64,000 nucleotides of DNA from Termitomyces sp. T153 (taxonomy: Eukaryota; Basidiomycota; Agaricomycetes; Agaricales; Lyophyllaceae), in assembly GCA_018296165.2 (NCBI GenBank), contig JACKQL020000072.1, forward strand, positions 62,001 to 126,000, written 5' to 3'. Positions 34,167 through 44,573 of this stretch are shown here, piece by piece. The notes under the pieces were generated by a model. It was not told where the DNA came from. It saw only the letters and a list, made by a program, of their open reading frames with translations, and ran no database searches. Position 1 is the first letter of the stretch. Each line of letters begins with the position of its first letter. A program made the translations under genes and the position numbers.

Positions 34167-34663
34167 AAACCATTAAAATTGACTTGCATGATGAGATATT
34201 TGATGTATCAATAGCTCAATGTGGTTAAGGAGTTACTAATAAGCTTGTTAGTCAACATCAATCAATCAATAGATGTGACGAAACATACTTTGTCGTGTGG
34301 CCTCCTTTCCACAACTTCGGAAATGCCCATTATTTGGTCATGTTGTGTCAAAAAACGCGCGAGGCGTGAAAAACAGTGTCCACTAAATCGCGTTTGGCCT
34401 TTTTCATCCCTGCAGACCAATTGGCACCTTTTACACATAGTCAAAAGATAGTATTTATTCATTAAAGTTGTCTACTGTATTTTTTTTTGTAAAAAATGTA
34501 TCCGAAGAGCGGCAAAACAGCCTGTTACCATAAAAGGGTTGAAATTTGTCAGCATTTGTCAGCGCTGACAAATTTTAGTCAGCACAGTCCAAAGTCGTCG
34601 CATATAATGGGCGCACAGCCACTTTCCCAGGAGTCGTCGCATAATATATAGATAGCGGCCACA
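34167..34663. repeat. Unidentified element, copy 2 (CpG retained)
   Basis: Partner of 31324-31781 plus 32947-32999. It carries AACGCGCGAGGCGTG where copy 1 reads AACATGTGAGGCATG, CAGCGCTGAC for CAGTGCTGAC, and AGTCGTCGCA for AGTCATTGCA. The element ends at about 34663 next to unique, CpG-normal host DNA. Confidence 0.75.
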
Positions 34664-35130
34664 AGGTCCTGGGAAACGTCACGTGACAACTAAATCTTAG
34701 ACCAGGGTGTGGGCCTGAAATTTGAAATCTTGCTGCTCCACGCAATGACAGCAGAAAAAAGTTCAAGTCCCTTCCTTGATCCCATACGTCCGGTTCAAAC
34801 TGACCTGATTCCATGAGGATGTAGTTAAGTTCTAGAGTTGTAGGTGTATACCGACTACCTTGTATGCGTAGTCTCGAATGAACTTATGTAGTCATTTCTC
34901 TGATGTCTCATCCGACAGAAACCTCCATTCGAAGGAGAAAACTCAACAGTATTGTGGTAGGATAAGAATCACACAAAAGAACCACAAAAAGTTGGCTATT
35001 GAGTACTGATGAAGTATCCTTAAATAAAGCAGAAGCGCGTGCGAGCGGGCCAAGTACGCAGTCAACCTCTGCTGCTCGATGAACAACGTTCGCCTCCCTC
35101 AATACACACCGTTTTATCCAATTGATCACG
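34664..35130. other. 3' flank of the C2-membrane protein gene
   Basis: CpG-normal host DNA. It should hold the 3' UTR of the minus-strand gene that ends at 35131. Frames at 34575-34814 and 34908-35183 (minus) have no recognisable content. Confidence 0.35.
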
Positions 35131-37068
35131 CTATCCACCCATCTCCCCCGTTTCCTTCTTGCCACTAATACCCTGACCATCATCAGTTCTAATCATCCAC
35201 CTCACCCCCTTCCCGACCCCTTGAACCGCCCCCTTCATCCTCATGACCCCCCAATGTGCACCAAACACCAAAAACTGGAGCGTCATTACAATACCTACAC
35301 CGAAACACACGACAAGTACACCCATGGGCCACACCTCGAAAGCGACAAGGGCCATGAATTCCATAAGTGTAAGGGCGGAAAAAAATAGGCAGAGTGCAGG
35401 GACGCGCGAGGACAGGGAGAAGAAGAAGTAGGAAGAGTAGATGTCAAGGGCGCGGGTCTATTGGGGTGATGAAGTTGAGAACAGAAGAGATGAGCGGGGG
35501 GAGGACATACAATGAAGGTTTGTAGGTCACCCCAGTTGTAGCGTAGGAGGAACCACGCATCACATGCAATACCGAGGCCAGACCAGACGCTGCTTGCTGC
35601 GATCGCGCTACGAGCGTAAGATTCTACATCAAAGATCGAGTCCGGGGCAATGGCGAAGACTGCGCTGTCCACACTGGAGAAGATGGAAGGGGTCAGTTGT
35701 TAGTGTCCTTGGAAAGAAGACAAGGGTGCGTACGCGGCCAAGGCTACGAGCTGGGAATAGATCATTACGTGAACAGCAAGATGAGCAATAAACTTACCAG
35801 ACCCCCAACATACGTCCACTCCGTCTGTAGTCTTGCAAACACCGTTTCATAATGCGACTCAGAACGTGCGTTCTTTAGCTCATTATACATGGTAAATGAA
35901 GCCAATACCCTCTCTACAAGCGTCATATCCTTCGGCACTTCTACCTTCTCTGTGTACTGGGGGAGTAACGACGGCCATATTGACTGAATCCACTCTCGCG
36001 GCCCCGAAGTTGACAGACTTGATTGGGTGTGGATGCGTATCTGGTCGTTGTCGTCGCAAAGGGGGGACTCACCGAAGGTGATGAAGTCGTTATCCTCGCT
36101 ATCGGAGAATACAGGAGGCTTAGAGGCGTACTCTTCATCGATGTAGCCGTCCTCGTCGGAATCAATCTGGTAGCCCCTCTGTTGCCTTCGGCGACGAATA
36201 TGCGCAGGAGATCCACCTGACCAGGCACCGTTCGTAGGTGACGGGGGCATAGATTGCGGTTCCGAGACTTGCGTGGCTGTGGGATCTAAGCTTGAAAATA
36301 AGCACAGATAGGACTGAAGACCTCACAAGATCCAGCGCTCGATATCAACGATGCCGCTTCCCAATCATCACTCCTTGTCAATTCCAATTCCGCCAACTCG
36401 TCCTTCATGCGTGTGGGCGAACGTATCTTGAGAAGAATTGTTGCACCATTTTGTGGTCGTCCTCGACTGGCTATAGCACCCTTTGTCACAGATCGGCATT
36501 GGAGTCGAAGTTCGACTTCTTCGGGCTCAAGGTAAGTCAGAGGATGGATAGAGTATAAAGACTCACCTTTTCTATGTTCATTCTCCTGCAGGCGTATGAG
36601 TTCACTGAGGGTATGTGATGCTGAAGCGACGAGAGTACGTTTTTTTGCCTTCTTCTTGTTCTGTGGACGATGCCAGACACAGATGTCGATCCGTGATGCG
36701 TTTTGCACTTCGTGTCTGGAAGGAAGATGAAAGACATTGACATTTAGCTAACGGAGTTAATGAAGAGGGATGTACAGCTTGAAAGGTTGTTTGAGATTTG
36801 GGTTCTGACCGTCAACGCCCATAATAACTTCGTGAGAGTGTTTGTCGATCTCAACGGTGATGATGGGCCGCCATGCCCTTTCAGGGCGCATTAGGCGCAT
36901 CCCCTGCATGCGAATGACTACAGAAGACAAGAAGTTGGCGGAGAATGTCCTGCAACTGGAGAAGAGAATCGCTCTCACCCGTGAAATGCCATGGACTTTG
37001 ATTAAGGTGAGTCTAGGAGTATGGACAACACAAGGATGGAGACCAACTCACTCTGAGTCCTCCATCAT
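35131..37068 (-). CDS. C2-domain/multi-pass membrane protein, 9 exons, 504 aa
   Basis: My model uses exons (descending) 37068-37052, 37012-36979, 36903-36776, 36715-36567, 36518-36327, 36285-35798, 35750-35734, 35673-35511 and 35457-35131: 1515 nt in frame, all introns GT/AG, 39-75 bp. Residues 5-190 resemble a C2 beta-sandwich (LTLIKVHGIS, WRPIITVEIDKHSHEVIMGV, IDICVWHRPQNKKKAKKRTL). Next comes a Pro/Ser and acidic linker (YQIDSDEDGYIDEEYASK), then hydrophobic segments at about 330-350, 362-385 and 410-460 (two spans), and a basic tail. A C2 module usually binds phospholipid or protein; here the basic KKKAKKR could contact membranes. The overall family is fungal, and I cannot give a name or function. 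The gene appears intact and is divergently oriented to the gene at 37433. Confidence 0.85.
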
Positions 37069-37432
37069 GAATGACTGATAGATGTATTCGCCAGAGAATG
37101 GGAGTGGGGATAGCCATGCGTATGAGACGAGGATGCGTGACACAATCGTTGATGCCATCATTCTCTCGCAGTAAAGTTTCGCACTCCTCTCAGGATCCAG
37201 ATTTCACGCTGTGCTAATCTTACCCAAATCATGGCGTCCGAGTTGTGCCCACGAGATGACGTAGAATTGCATTCTGATTATGATGAAACTTGGAGTTGGT
37301 ACGTGTCAGGAGGCGTTGCTGCGTATGGCAGCGTCCTTGTCAAACCAAACATATTGATCCATCAATCAAATTTCAAATTGGATGTTCATATAAGCCGTAC
37401 CATTGCCCACTGATGGCTTCTTCGTTGTGTTC
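37069..37432. promoter_or_regulatory. Shared divergent intergenic region (364 bp)
   Basis: The minus-strand C2 gene starts at 37068 and the plus-strand membrane protein gene at 37433, so this region must contain both 5' flanks. A CATATAAG motif at about 37387-37394 lies 40 bp before the plus start and could act as a TATA element. A 60-codon plus frame at 37231-37413 is open but has no support as coding. Confidence 0.45.
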
Positions 37433-38842
37433 ATGCCTGTGACTACTACGTATATCGTTGACGGCTCGGACAGCCACATTGACTACATCGGCGGGGTATG
37501 GGAGGAAGTTATCCTTGTCGCAGGAAACAATGCATTACCATTCAAACGCACGCTCAGAACGACTATGCAGTCGGGCAATGTCTCGTTCTCATTCTCAGGT
37601 AAGGTCGCCACCTGTACTTATCTTCTTCACTGCCTGAAATTGTTAAATAGGTTCTTGGATTGCTGCATTTGGCACCGTGTTCTCATTCAACAGCGCTATG
37701 GGAAATAAGCAGCAAGACAGCGTTTTCAATTGCTTTATAGATAACAAGCCCATTCCTTCTACATCTCAACCTCTCACAGGACAACCCCTGTGCTCAAATG
37801 TCACGTCTGATGGTAATCACAACTTGACCATCGTTCTTCAAGATCTACACCAGACCATTTTTTCCCTCGATTATCTCGAGTTCACTTCCTCAAATTTAAT
37901 GCCCAACCCTGGTTACAGTGTCAGAATCGACAGCAAGAGTCCAACAATACAATACAGTCCTGATTGGATGCCTACATCAGATAATAATGCAACTATGACG
38001 GATAAACCTGGATCAAATGCAACTGTTCGATTCACGGGTACGTAATTATTTTCTCTGCGTAGATCTACTATGGTCTTATTTTATTCATAGGCACAAAGCT
38101 CACTTGGATAGGGTTTTTATCACCCAAACTATCTCAAGGGCCAATGATGATATCGTACACTGTCGATGGAAAGCCTGAATTTCCCTCTATTATACTAGGT
38201 CTTCCAACTACTACACAACATGGCCTTGACAATCAAATTGTTTTTTTCGCCACACCGGAGCTTGCCGTAGGAAATCATACCGTGGTTGTTACTTATACAG
38301 GTCTCATGAGTGTTACTGTTACTCCGCTTGTACTCGACTATCTCTTGATCGAAACTGCTACTCCCCCTTCTTCGGGACAATCGCACTTGCCCCCATATTC
38401 GCCTCCTCCCCCAGTCTCATGTTCACCTTTACCAACATCGACATCTGCTCTTAGATCAAGTGGAGTCAACGCAGGGAAGATAGCAGGAGGTGTAATCGGT
38501 GGAGTCGTTCTCCTACTCCTGTCAGTAGCTCTATGCTGCTTGTTCATAAGACGTCGACGTCGAAGCTGGCACTTTGCTAGTTCTTCTCTGGAACCTCCGA
38601 GCCATGGTCCGCTTTCACCTGACCCCCAAAATCCCACGGTAAGCTATTCAAAAGGATGCTCCAAGGTGACCGGGCGCTCGACAAAATCTTTGGATGGATG
38701 TGGATATAATGAAGCGACAATTGAGCAAACACGTGCCGTGCAAAAAGGGGAGGAGGCTGCGCTGGAGGCTCGGCGGATGGCTAATGGACGTACATCTGGC
38801 AGTCATTTAAAAGATCTGTTGCCGCAATATAGCACCAATTGA
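37433..38842 (+). CDS. Single-pass membrane protein with Ser/Pro-rich stalk, 434 aa
   Basis: Exons 37433-37598, 37651-38037 and 38091-38842 (1305 nt; introns 52 and 53 bp, GT/AG). The N-terminal part (TYIVDGSDSHIDYIGGVWEE; NVSFSFSGSWIAAFGTVFSF) and a second similar module (YSVRIDSKSPTIQYSPDWMP; TVRFTGTKLTWIGF) look like the paired beta-sandwich ectodomains common in Agaricomycete membrane proteins. N-x-S/T sites, a Pro/Ser stalk, a TM helix at about residues 314-338 (AGGVIGGVVLLLLSVALCCL) and an IRRRRRS stop-transfer follow, then a cytoplasmic tail of about 95 residues. No signal peptide follows the chosen ATG, so a further 5' exon may exist. A GTAAGC donor at 38640 might remove part of the tail. 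Function unknown; a surface sensor or adhesin is a guess. Confidence 0.8.
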
Positions 38843-39058
38843 TGGACAATGCCGAAACCAACCTCTTCATGTCTTCTATCTCGATCTATGTTGATTTCTG
38901 GAAGAATCTGCGATTCTCCTTCACTTTTCTGATACTGTGTCTGTGGAAGTTGTTCTTATGCATTGCAATTTTGGAAGCCTGTCGACGATATTCATATATG
39001 ACATCTAGCGAAAAGGAATTCATATCGAGTATTCTTGACGACAGACAAAAAAAGGTAC

Positions 39059-39660
39059 CTCATCGCGTTATCTAGATGACCTTTACCGTGTTTCGCAGCA
39101 GTGAGGAGAGCGTTAGCACGAACGCGACGTTTGGGCGATGTCCCAGATGACACATTGCTGGTAGAGTTGGTGAAATAGGATTGGCTAACACTAATTAGAG
39201 AGGGAAGGGAGAGGTCGGTGGCACTGAAAGGATGCGAGAACCAGCCAGAGAGGCGAGTAGGCAAGTCTGTGAGACGGGATGTGAACGTGCCAGGCGTAGA
39301 GGCGTAGAGTGAGATGCGTGGTGGGGAAGTCGAGGGTGACGAAGGCGGGGTTGGGCTCAGTGCACGTCGGAGACGCGGGATTGTCACTGGCTCGACGATG
39401 ATGGACGGTTCCGTGTCCAGAGGCGGTATGACGGCTGGAGGTTCTTTAACGGGGGGTGGCGAAGAGATGTCGGCTGAGTGACGAGGTAGAAAGCGTGATT
39501 TGCGAGCTTTGGAAGAGTCTTAGGAAGAGGTCGATGCGAAGCTTGATGTGCTCGAGCCTGCGATGGACTTTGCGCGATCGCGAGTGCTTGGCGAATTAGT
39601 ACAAAGAAAGTTTGGTAGCTTTGAAGATGGGCTACTAGGTGGCTGTGAGGATTTGTTCAT
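39059..39660 (-). pseudogene. atg4: ATG4 cysteine protease, N-terminal fragment
   Basis: The minus strand starts MNKSSQPPSSPSSKLPNFL and reads through SKARKSRFLPRHS, IIVEPVTIPRL, RLTDLPTRLSGWFSHPFSAT, DLSLPSLISVSQS and ANALLTAAKHGKGHLDNAMR. I recognise this order as the start of basidiomycete ATG4, the protease that processes and delipidates ATG8 in autophagy. In intact genes the catalytic peptidase domain follows AMRYLLDSD. Here a GT donor follows AMR at 39059, and the downstream DNA belongs to the flank of the neighbouring gene, so the peptidase is missing. In addition TAA at 39520-39522 interrupts the frame after FASTSS. The genome presumably keeps a full copy elsewhere. The assignment rests on remembered family resemblance, not a search. 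Confidence 0.65.
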
Positions 39661-41027
39661 GATTATTCTAGGAAGAAAGAGGTCAGAAAGTATTTGAAAA
39701 ATAGATTGAATAAATACCTGTTGAGTATATGTAAGTGTTCCGGTCGAGCTGGATGATAAAAACATCAGCTCTTAGAGCGCGGCCAGGGCCGTCAAAGGTC
39801 ACGAACCTCAAATGTTTATGTTTCGAAAGGGAAATGTTGTAAAATCCTGGAAATCAAGTGTCCACAAGTTCTAAGAGAGATCCCGAAGTCTCATTTTTGG
39901 TGACGCCGTCACCAGTGAATGTACTTTGATGTCAGAGACCTCGGAAAGCGAATTTTCCTGGCGACGACATCACGCAAGACCTGATCGCGAGTAGAGGACT
40001 GGATGATTCAGTGATAAGATACCATGTACGTATGGGTTATGCGTTTATAGATCTAAGTTTTCAGCATTGTCTGATGTCCAATTCTTAAGTGTTCGCAGGC
40101 CATTTACAAAAAAATTGTCTATAAGAGCAATCAGAGCAGTTTGGCAACTTCATATCTGGCGCCCCAGTTCTTGAATCGATCAACTTGGATGTTCTTATCA
40201 ATTCTCAGGTGACTTACATTGTTAAAACAAGCGATGCTAATGGTCTTCCCTTCCAATCTTTAGAGCTGTTGAAGTTGGCATCAATTCTCCTAAGACTAGG
40301 ATTTCAAGAATAGATACTAACCGACCGACATCATAGATCTCCGCAAGCGCTTGGCTACATCAAAAGAGGTTATACTCTCACTGGATTCTGGCATTTGAGA
40401 GCCTTCTGGCTTTGTTTGGTTGGAATCGAGCTTGTGATCCATTCGCCCGACGTAGGCACAAACTTTTCGGATTAGCCCTCTGACCCGTCAGCCATGCAAC
40501 CATGGTTCGTGAACTCTACCTCTACTAGCAACGACAACCTTGATGAGTGCGTGAACCGATTTCAACTCAATACTCACGCATTACTCATAGTCGTCTAGTA
40601 TCTCAAGAGACCCAGAGCTCCAGATTGAATAATTTCAACAATGGGAGACCAATCAAACAGGACCATTTACCGTGACTGGACTGTCCTTTGTTTTCTAGGG
40701 CAGATTGCCGGAAAATTCATCCATTTTTCAGCGTCTTCTGATCCTGCTTCAGCGAAGAACACGTCCCATTACTAGATATCTCATTGTGAATATATACGTC
40801 TGGTGTTGATTATCTTGGCGCAGCTGATTTGCCCAAGTACAGAGGAGCATCTACGCCGAGGATCGAGAGTCATTATCTTTCTCTTGTCAATTGTATCTTG
40901 TCCTCTGTCTGCAAGTCGTACGTTCCTCATTCTTGATTATAAACGCATAATATGTTTGTCACAGGTGGAAATATCACACTAAAGACCTCGAACCCCCTTG
41001 ACTACCCCCCTCAATAATGCTGTACTC
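39661..41027. other. CpG-normal DNA, genes not resolved
   Basis: No frame exceeds about 70 codons. Around 40130-40320 the plus strand reads short Leu-rich pieces (FISGAPVLESINLDVLINSQ) beside GT and AG splice signals, as in F-box/LRR-type proteins, but I could not build a gene. Probably a decayed host gene. Confidence 0.3.
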
Positions 41028-41273
41028 ATGACCTCAGTATATGATAGAATAGTACTACGAGAGTCAGTGAAAAAGTCCATACGCTTCATATCTGCTCCTG
41101 CATGGAAAGACTACAGAATTCGGCTCGACGGAAATTTAGTGAACGTCACCACGGATGACGAGCTGGACAGCGTCATTCTAGATTCCACTGTGGTTCGCCT
41201 ACACGGTGTAGAGACTGCTGCAATGTTGCCCCAAAGTTCACCGCATGTAGTAGACCCCCCGATCCGCGTGTAA
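41028..41273 (+). CDS. Small hypothetical protein, 81 aa
   Basis: The frame starts at ATG 41028 (it is open upstream without an ATG to about 40998) and ends at TAA 41271-41273. It has normal CpG and a balanced residue mix (SVKKSIRFISAPAWKDYRIR; VTTDDELDSVILDSTVVRLH). No signal peptide, membrane segment or family is recognised. It may be an exon of a larger decayed gene continuing from 40.1 kb. Confidence 0.35.
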   Translation: MTSVYDRIVLRESVKKSIRFISAPAWKDYRIRLDGNLVNVTTDDELDSVILDSTVVRLHGVETAAMLPQSSPHVVDPPIRV

Positions 41274-41664
41274 AGGGCGCTCTTAGTCTCCTTGTCGTCG
41301 ACGAATCGGTTATGGTGAACCCTTTGGTTTTCATCCGCTGTGCACTTGATCTTATACGCTGCTACAAGCTATATATACCAACAGCACATACTCATGCATC
41401 TTCGCTGACAGAGCTACAGACTTGATCAAGGAGTTCTTATGCGATAGTCAATGCTAGAGTGAACTTGGAATCAATAAGTTTTTGAAGGCCATACGCATGG
41501 TGATCAGGATAGAGTAGAGCAACATCCAGATTGGATGAAGCACGGTCCTGGAGAGAGTGAAAATCATATACTGCTTTGCTGCGATGGTCTACAATGTAGC
41601 TACAGCTGACTTACGTGTGAACGCCTCCAAATAACATGGCATAGGCCACCTGATGCTGGCAGGA
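41274..41664. other. Spacer, nothing recognised
   Basis: CpG-moderate sequence with no coding or repeat signal that I can support. Confidence 0.35.
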
Positions 41665-42168
41665 TGATATAACATCCCCTGTCATGACAGCATAAGCCTG
41701 ATATAACCACAGTTGTAATTACAGCGCTGCTTGTTACATCAATCACGTGTGATAATTGTCAACAGCATCAAATGTCGAACCGGACAAAAAGAAATCAACC
41801 AAAGAGAATTGAACCAACAACCTTGATACCAATGCACATAATTGGAAGAAAGACACAATACAACCATTGAACAAACAGGCTCAATAATAATCTCAACACA
41901 TTAAGGCCCATGTACCCATGAGGCCTGCCTGTTGAGCACATGGTTAGCCTGGTTAGAGTTCAGTTAGAGTTACAGTTAGGGAGTTAGTGGTTTGGTTAGG
42001 TTCTGTTAAGGTTTTGTTAAGGTTTTGTTAACATGCTTAGGGTTCCAGGGAGTGGTCACAGATTCGATTCTCCCAATTGGTGAAATGTTTGACTGAAAAT
42101 TGGTGATGCTGTAGTTACAACGCTGGTTATATTACGACTATGCTGTAAGTACAGGCTGTTGTTATAAC
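41665..42168. repeat. Terminal-inverted-repeat element of about 500 bp
   Basis: Left arm 41665-41725 contains CTGTCATGACAGCATAAGCC, then TGATATAACCACAGTTGTAA and TTACAGC. The reverse complement of 42107-42168 reads CTGTACTTACAGCATAGTCG, TAATATAACCAGCGTTGTAA, CTACAGC. About three quarters of 60 positions match. The inverted symmetry may go deeper: GGTTCAATTCTC on the minus strand near 41805-41816 faces GATTCGATTCTCCC on the plus strand near 42061. It lacks coding capacity, like a MITE. A family B segment lies inside. A related single arm occurs at 28013-28077. Confidence 0.5.
41890..42100 (+). repeat. LTR-like repeat family B, 3' part (copy 2)
   Basis: Matches 25005-25165 and 25655-25710: CCCATGTACCCATGAGGCCT, GGTTAGCCTGGTTAGAGTT, GTTAAGGTTTTGTTAA and GTCACAGATTCGATTCTCCC. 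Here the sequence is continuous, whereas copy 1 is interrupted by the chromovirus LTR, so this copy shows the pre-insertion state. A T-loop-like GATTCGATTC is present. Confidence 0.6.
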
Positions 42169-42448
42169 AAATGGACGGTATAGCCTGTACATTCCGCCAT
42201 CATTATAAAGTTCAGCAGGTGGAATCAAGACAATTTGAGTTCATGAGATGGATGGTACAACAACATCACCGTCGCAATTACATTTGACCTGGTAATGACT
42301 CTGAATTTGTAAAATGATACAACCACATCACTGTTGCATTTACATCGGGATACTGAAGAAAAAAAAAGATATAGATGAATAGCTGAATAATTGTCGGGTG
42401 GACTACACCATTACGGCAAACTCTAATAAGAATGCTGTGGAAGCATCC
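42169..42448. other. 3' flank of the esterase pseudogene
   Basis: Short spacer with no coding signal. A direct repeat near 42253-42275 and 42318-42340 (variants of ACAACATCACCGTCGCAATT then TACAT) is present. Confidence 0.35.
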
Positions 42449-43699
42449 TTACAAGCACTGCAAACATGTGAATAAGAAGATCAACTGACAATAATGAAAA
42501 AACATACTTTGGAATAGTAGTCGTTACTGAACTGACAAGTGTACGGAGGTTCACACGCAGTTGGCCCAGTCCAGTACATGCTAGGTTTTTATGAGTGAGT
42601 CTGAAACAACCATTACGGTTTTATGTACCCACCGCATTGACCATAGTAGGTCTGCTGAGTCCCAGGGGTAGTTGTGGTCATCGTTGTAACAGTTGTGGAT
42701 GATGAAGTTGGCGTGGAAGTCTGGCACACTCATTGTACCTGCGCCGCCGGTTATACCAAACCATGCAAGGACATCGTTCTACTGGGTAGGGATGTTATGG
42801 CCGACACCAGCTGCACTGGTGGCTTGGAAGTTTGGCCCGTAGGCAGAACGAGTCCAGTTAGGGAGGGGAGAATTTGAAGTGACGGACGTTTGATTGGTAG
42901 AATAACCAAAGACAGTTTGATACCTTCCGCAAAGTTATTATAGTTGAGAGTGGCATCACTATATGGGATTTGATGAGAATCAGCGATTGTGGGACTAATT
43001 ACTTACAGTGTCCCTAGCCAAATTTGCATCTTTGGGCAGGTACTGCTGTAAGCAGGATATCCGGTTCTGACAAGGTCACCCTGATGAACAGTCAGCCAAG
43101 AAAGAAAATATTCTACATGTAGTCTCACCCATTGCTGCGCTGTTTTCGACAGTGTTCTAGAGGTGGAAGCAGAGTTCCATATGTCAGGGCCAGAGAAGCA
43201 GCCATAAGGAACGCCTGCGAAAGCCGAACAAGACCTTGAAGACGTCAGGATATGCACCAGCAAGGACGTTAGTCATCATTGTTCCATAAGCAAAAACACG
43301 ATTGGGGTCTATGTTGTAAGTCAAGATGGCGTAACAAACTGCCGACACTATTCCCAAAAAGTCCCCTCCAGCATTATGTGTGAGTGTAGCGTTGGTGTGG
43401 ACATCCCAACAACTACTGCTGTCTGGAGCATCACGGTAGATGACAAGGAAGCTGCGCTGATCAACGAGGTTGGCGTATTGGGTACCCATAAAGTATGCCT
43501 GAGCCATCCCGCCGCAATAGTGCATTGCAACAATGAGAGCAGGAGAAGCTGCTACATTCATGGGACAGTAAAGGTATATCCCAACATTCATGGGGTTTGA
43601 GCTGAAGTTGAAGAGTTGTTGTAGTTGATTAGTAGCAGCATTGCTCACTATAGCGAGTGCAGCAACTGTCATGAACCCGAGAAGAGAGCAAGCAAACAT
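42449..43699 (-). pseudogene. CE1-type acetylxylan esterase with CBM1, disabled
   Basis: The minus strand starts with a signal peptide (MFACSLLGFMTVAALAIVSN) and reads a PHB-depolymerase/CE1 esterase (PALIVAMHYCGGMAQAYFMG, SCWDVHTNATLTHNAGGD, IDPNRVFAYG, FAGVPYGCFSGPDIWNSA, NYNNFAE, GVGHN, LAWFGIT). A Thr-rich linker and a fungal CBM1 follow (YYGQCGG, intron, [20 protein letters not shown], intron, KCL stop at 42449). Such enzymes deacetylate xylan outside the cell. Four lesions are visible. The nucleophile motif, usually G-T-S-S-G-A-M, reads YGTMM, so four residues with the catalytic Ser are deleted near 43280. There is a frameshift at about 43229-43236, a deletion after NNFAE near 42925, and TAG at 42779-42781 before NDVLAWFG. 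Flanked upstream by a TATA box. Confidence 0.88.
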
Positions 43700-43736
43700 T
43701 TTCGTTGTAGCTTTTGAGAAGCTACAACTTTCAGCA

Positions 43737-43744
43737 TTTTATAG
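43737..43744 (-). promoter_or_regulatory. TATA box of the esterase pseudogene
   Basis: CTATAAAA on the minus strand, about 37 bp upstream of the ATG at 43699. The short leader and strong TATA fit a secreted, inducible fungal enzyme gene. Confidence 0.55.
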
Positions 43745-44128
43745 CAGTAACGGAGGAATCCTACATGTCATATATGCAGCTGTTTATCTGATGAAGCCTC
43801 GATAAAACAGTTCCATTGGAGTGGCCTGGGTGAACTTTGACATAGCATCCACTCTCAAAATAAACAGTTCGGAACCTGAATTTTGGAGATGTCAATTCCC
43901 CCTCAAAAATCATGATTTTTTCTACCAAACTGTCAGAATGAACTCTGTAAAAACTCTGTTCAATCATAGCTAGTGACTGAACGTAACCAATTTTCCATAC
44001 GTTCCGAGACGTTACGTTCAATTTTTTGTGTCCCAAATCTAGACTAAAACCCTTTTTCCTGATTTTGTTATCTTATCTGTAATTGAACTCTTGCAAAAAA
44101 TAGTTCTACCTGGTCTATGAGCGTACAT
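43745..44128. other. Transition from gene island to repeat block
   Basis: CpG falls off across this segment. Nothing coding is recognised; the small minus frame at 43761-44036 has no support. Confidence 0.35.
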
Positions 44129-44573
44129 CAGCAAAAAGTTGCTCAAAAAATATGCCCAAATGTGGCCTGGGACCGAATCTCTGACCAGAGCATTAGGTCA
44201 AAAACTTATATAATAATCCAATTCAAGGCTCACATTTAGTAGTGAATATAATATTATTTCATGATGGTATTGTTATTATTATTAACAAGCATTCTGTATT
44301 GTGCAAACAAGCAAATGCCATCCCGGTATAAAGAATCCCAGGTAAACCTCAGGATGACTTGACCTTACCATGCCTTTACCATATTGGTATATAAATCACT
44401 ATAGAATATAAATTGTTTATCTGGATATGCATAGAACATTATGTAACATGATACTGCTTCCTATATCTTTTTATATATTCTTCATACAATGATGAGTATC
44501 TCTTGGTCTGTTTCAATAATGTGGGATACCTAATTTATCAAGCTTTATATAAATAATTTTAATAGTACAAAGG

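Noticed and set aside
37231..37413. Extra 5' exon for the membrane protein gene
   Set aside because: The frame lacks a usable donor joining it to the exon at 37433 and adds no signal peptide.
38992..39055. Extension of the ATG4 fragment to a stop at 38992
   Set aside because: The residues after AMR do not match the expected YLLDSD continuation and begin at a GT donor, so this is intron or flank.
42674..42877. Plus-strand frame over the esterase 3' end
   Set aside because: Antisense to the CE1-CBM1 pseudogene, where introns, linker and CBM1 motifs are on the minus strand.
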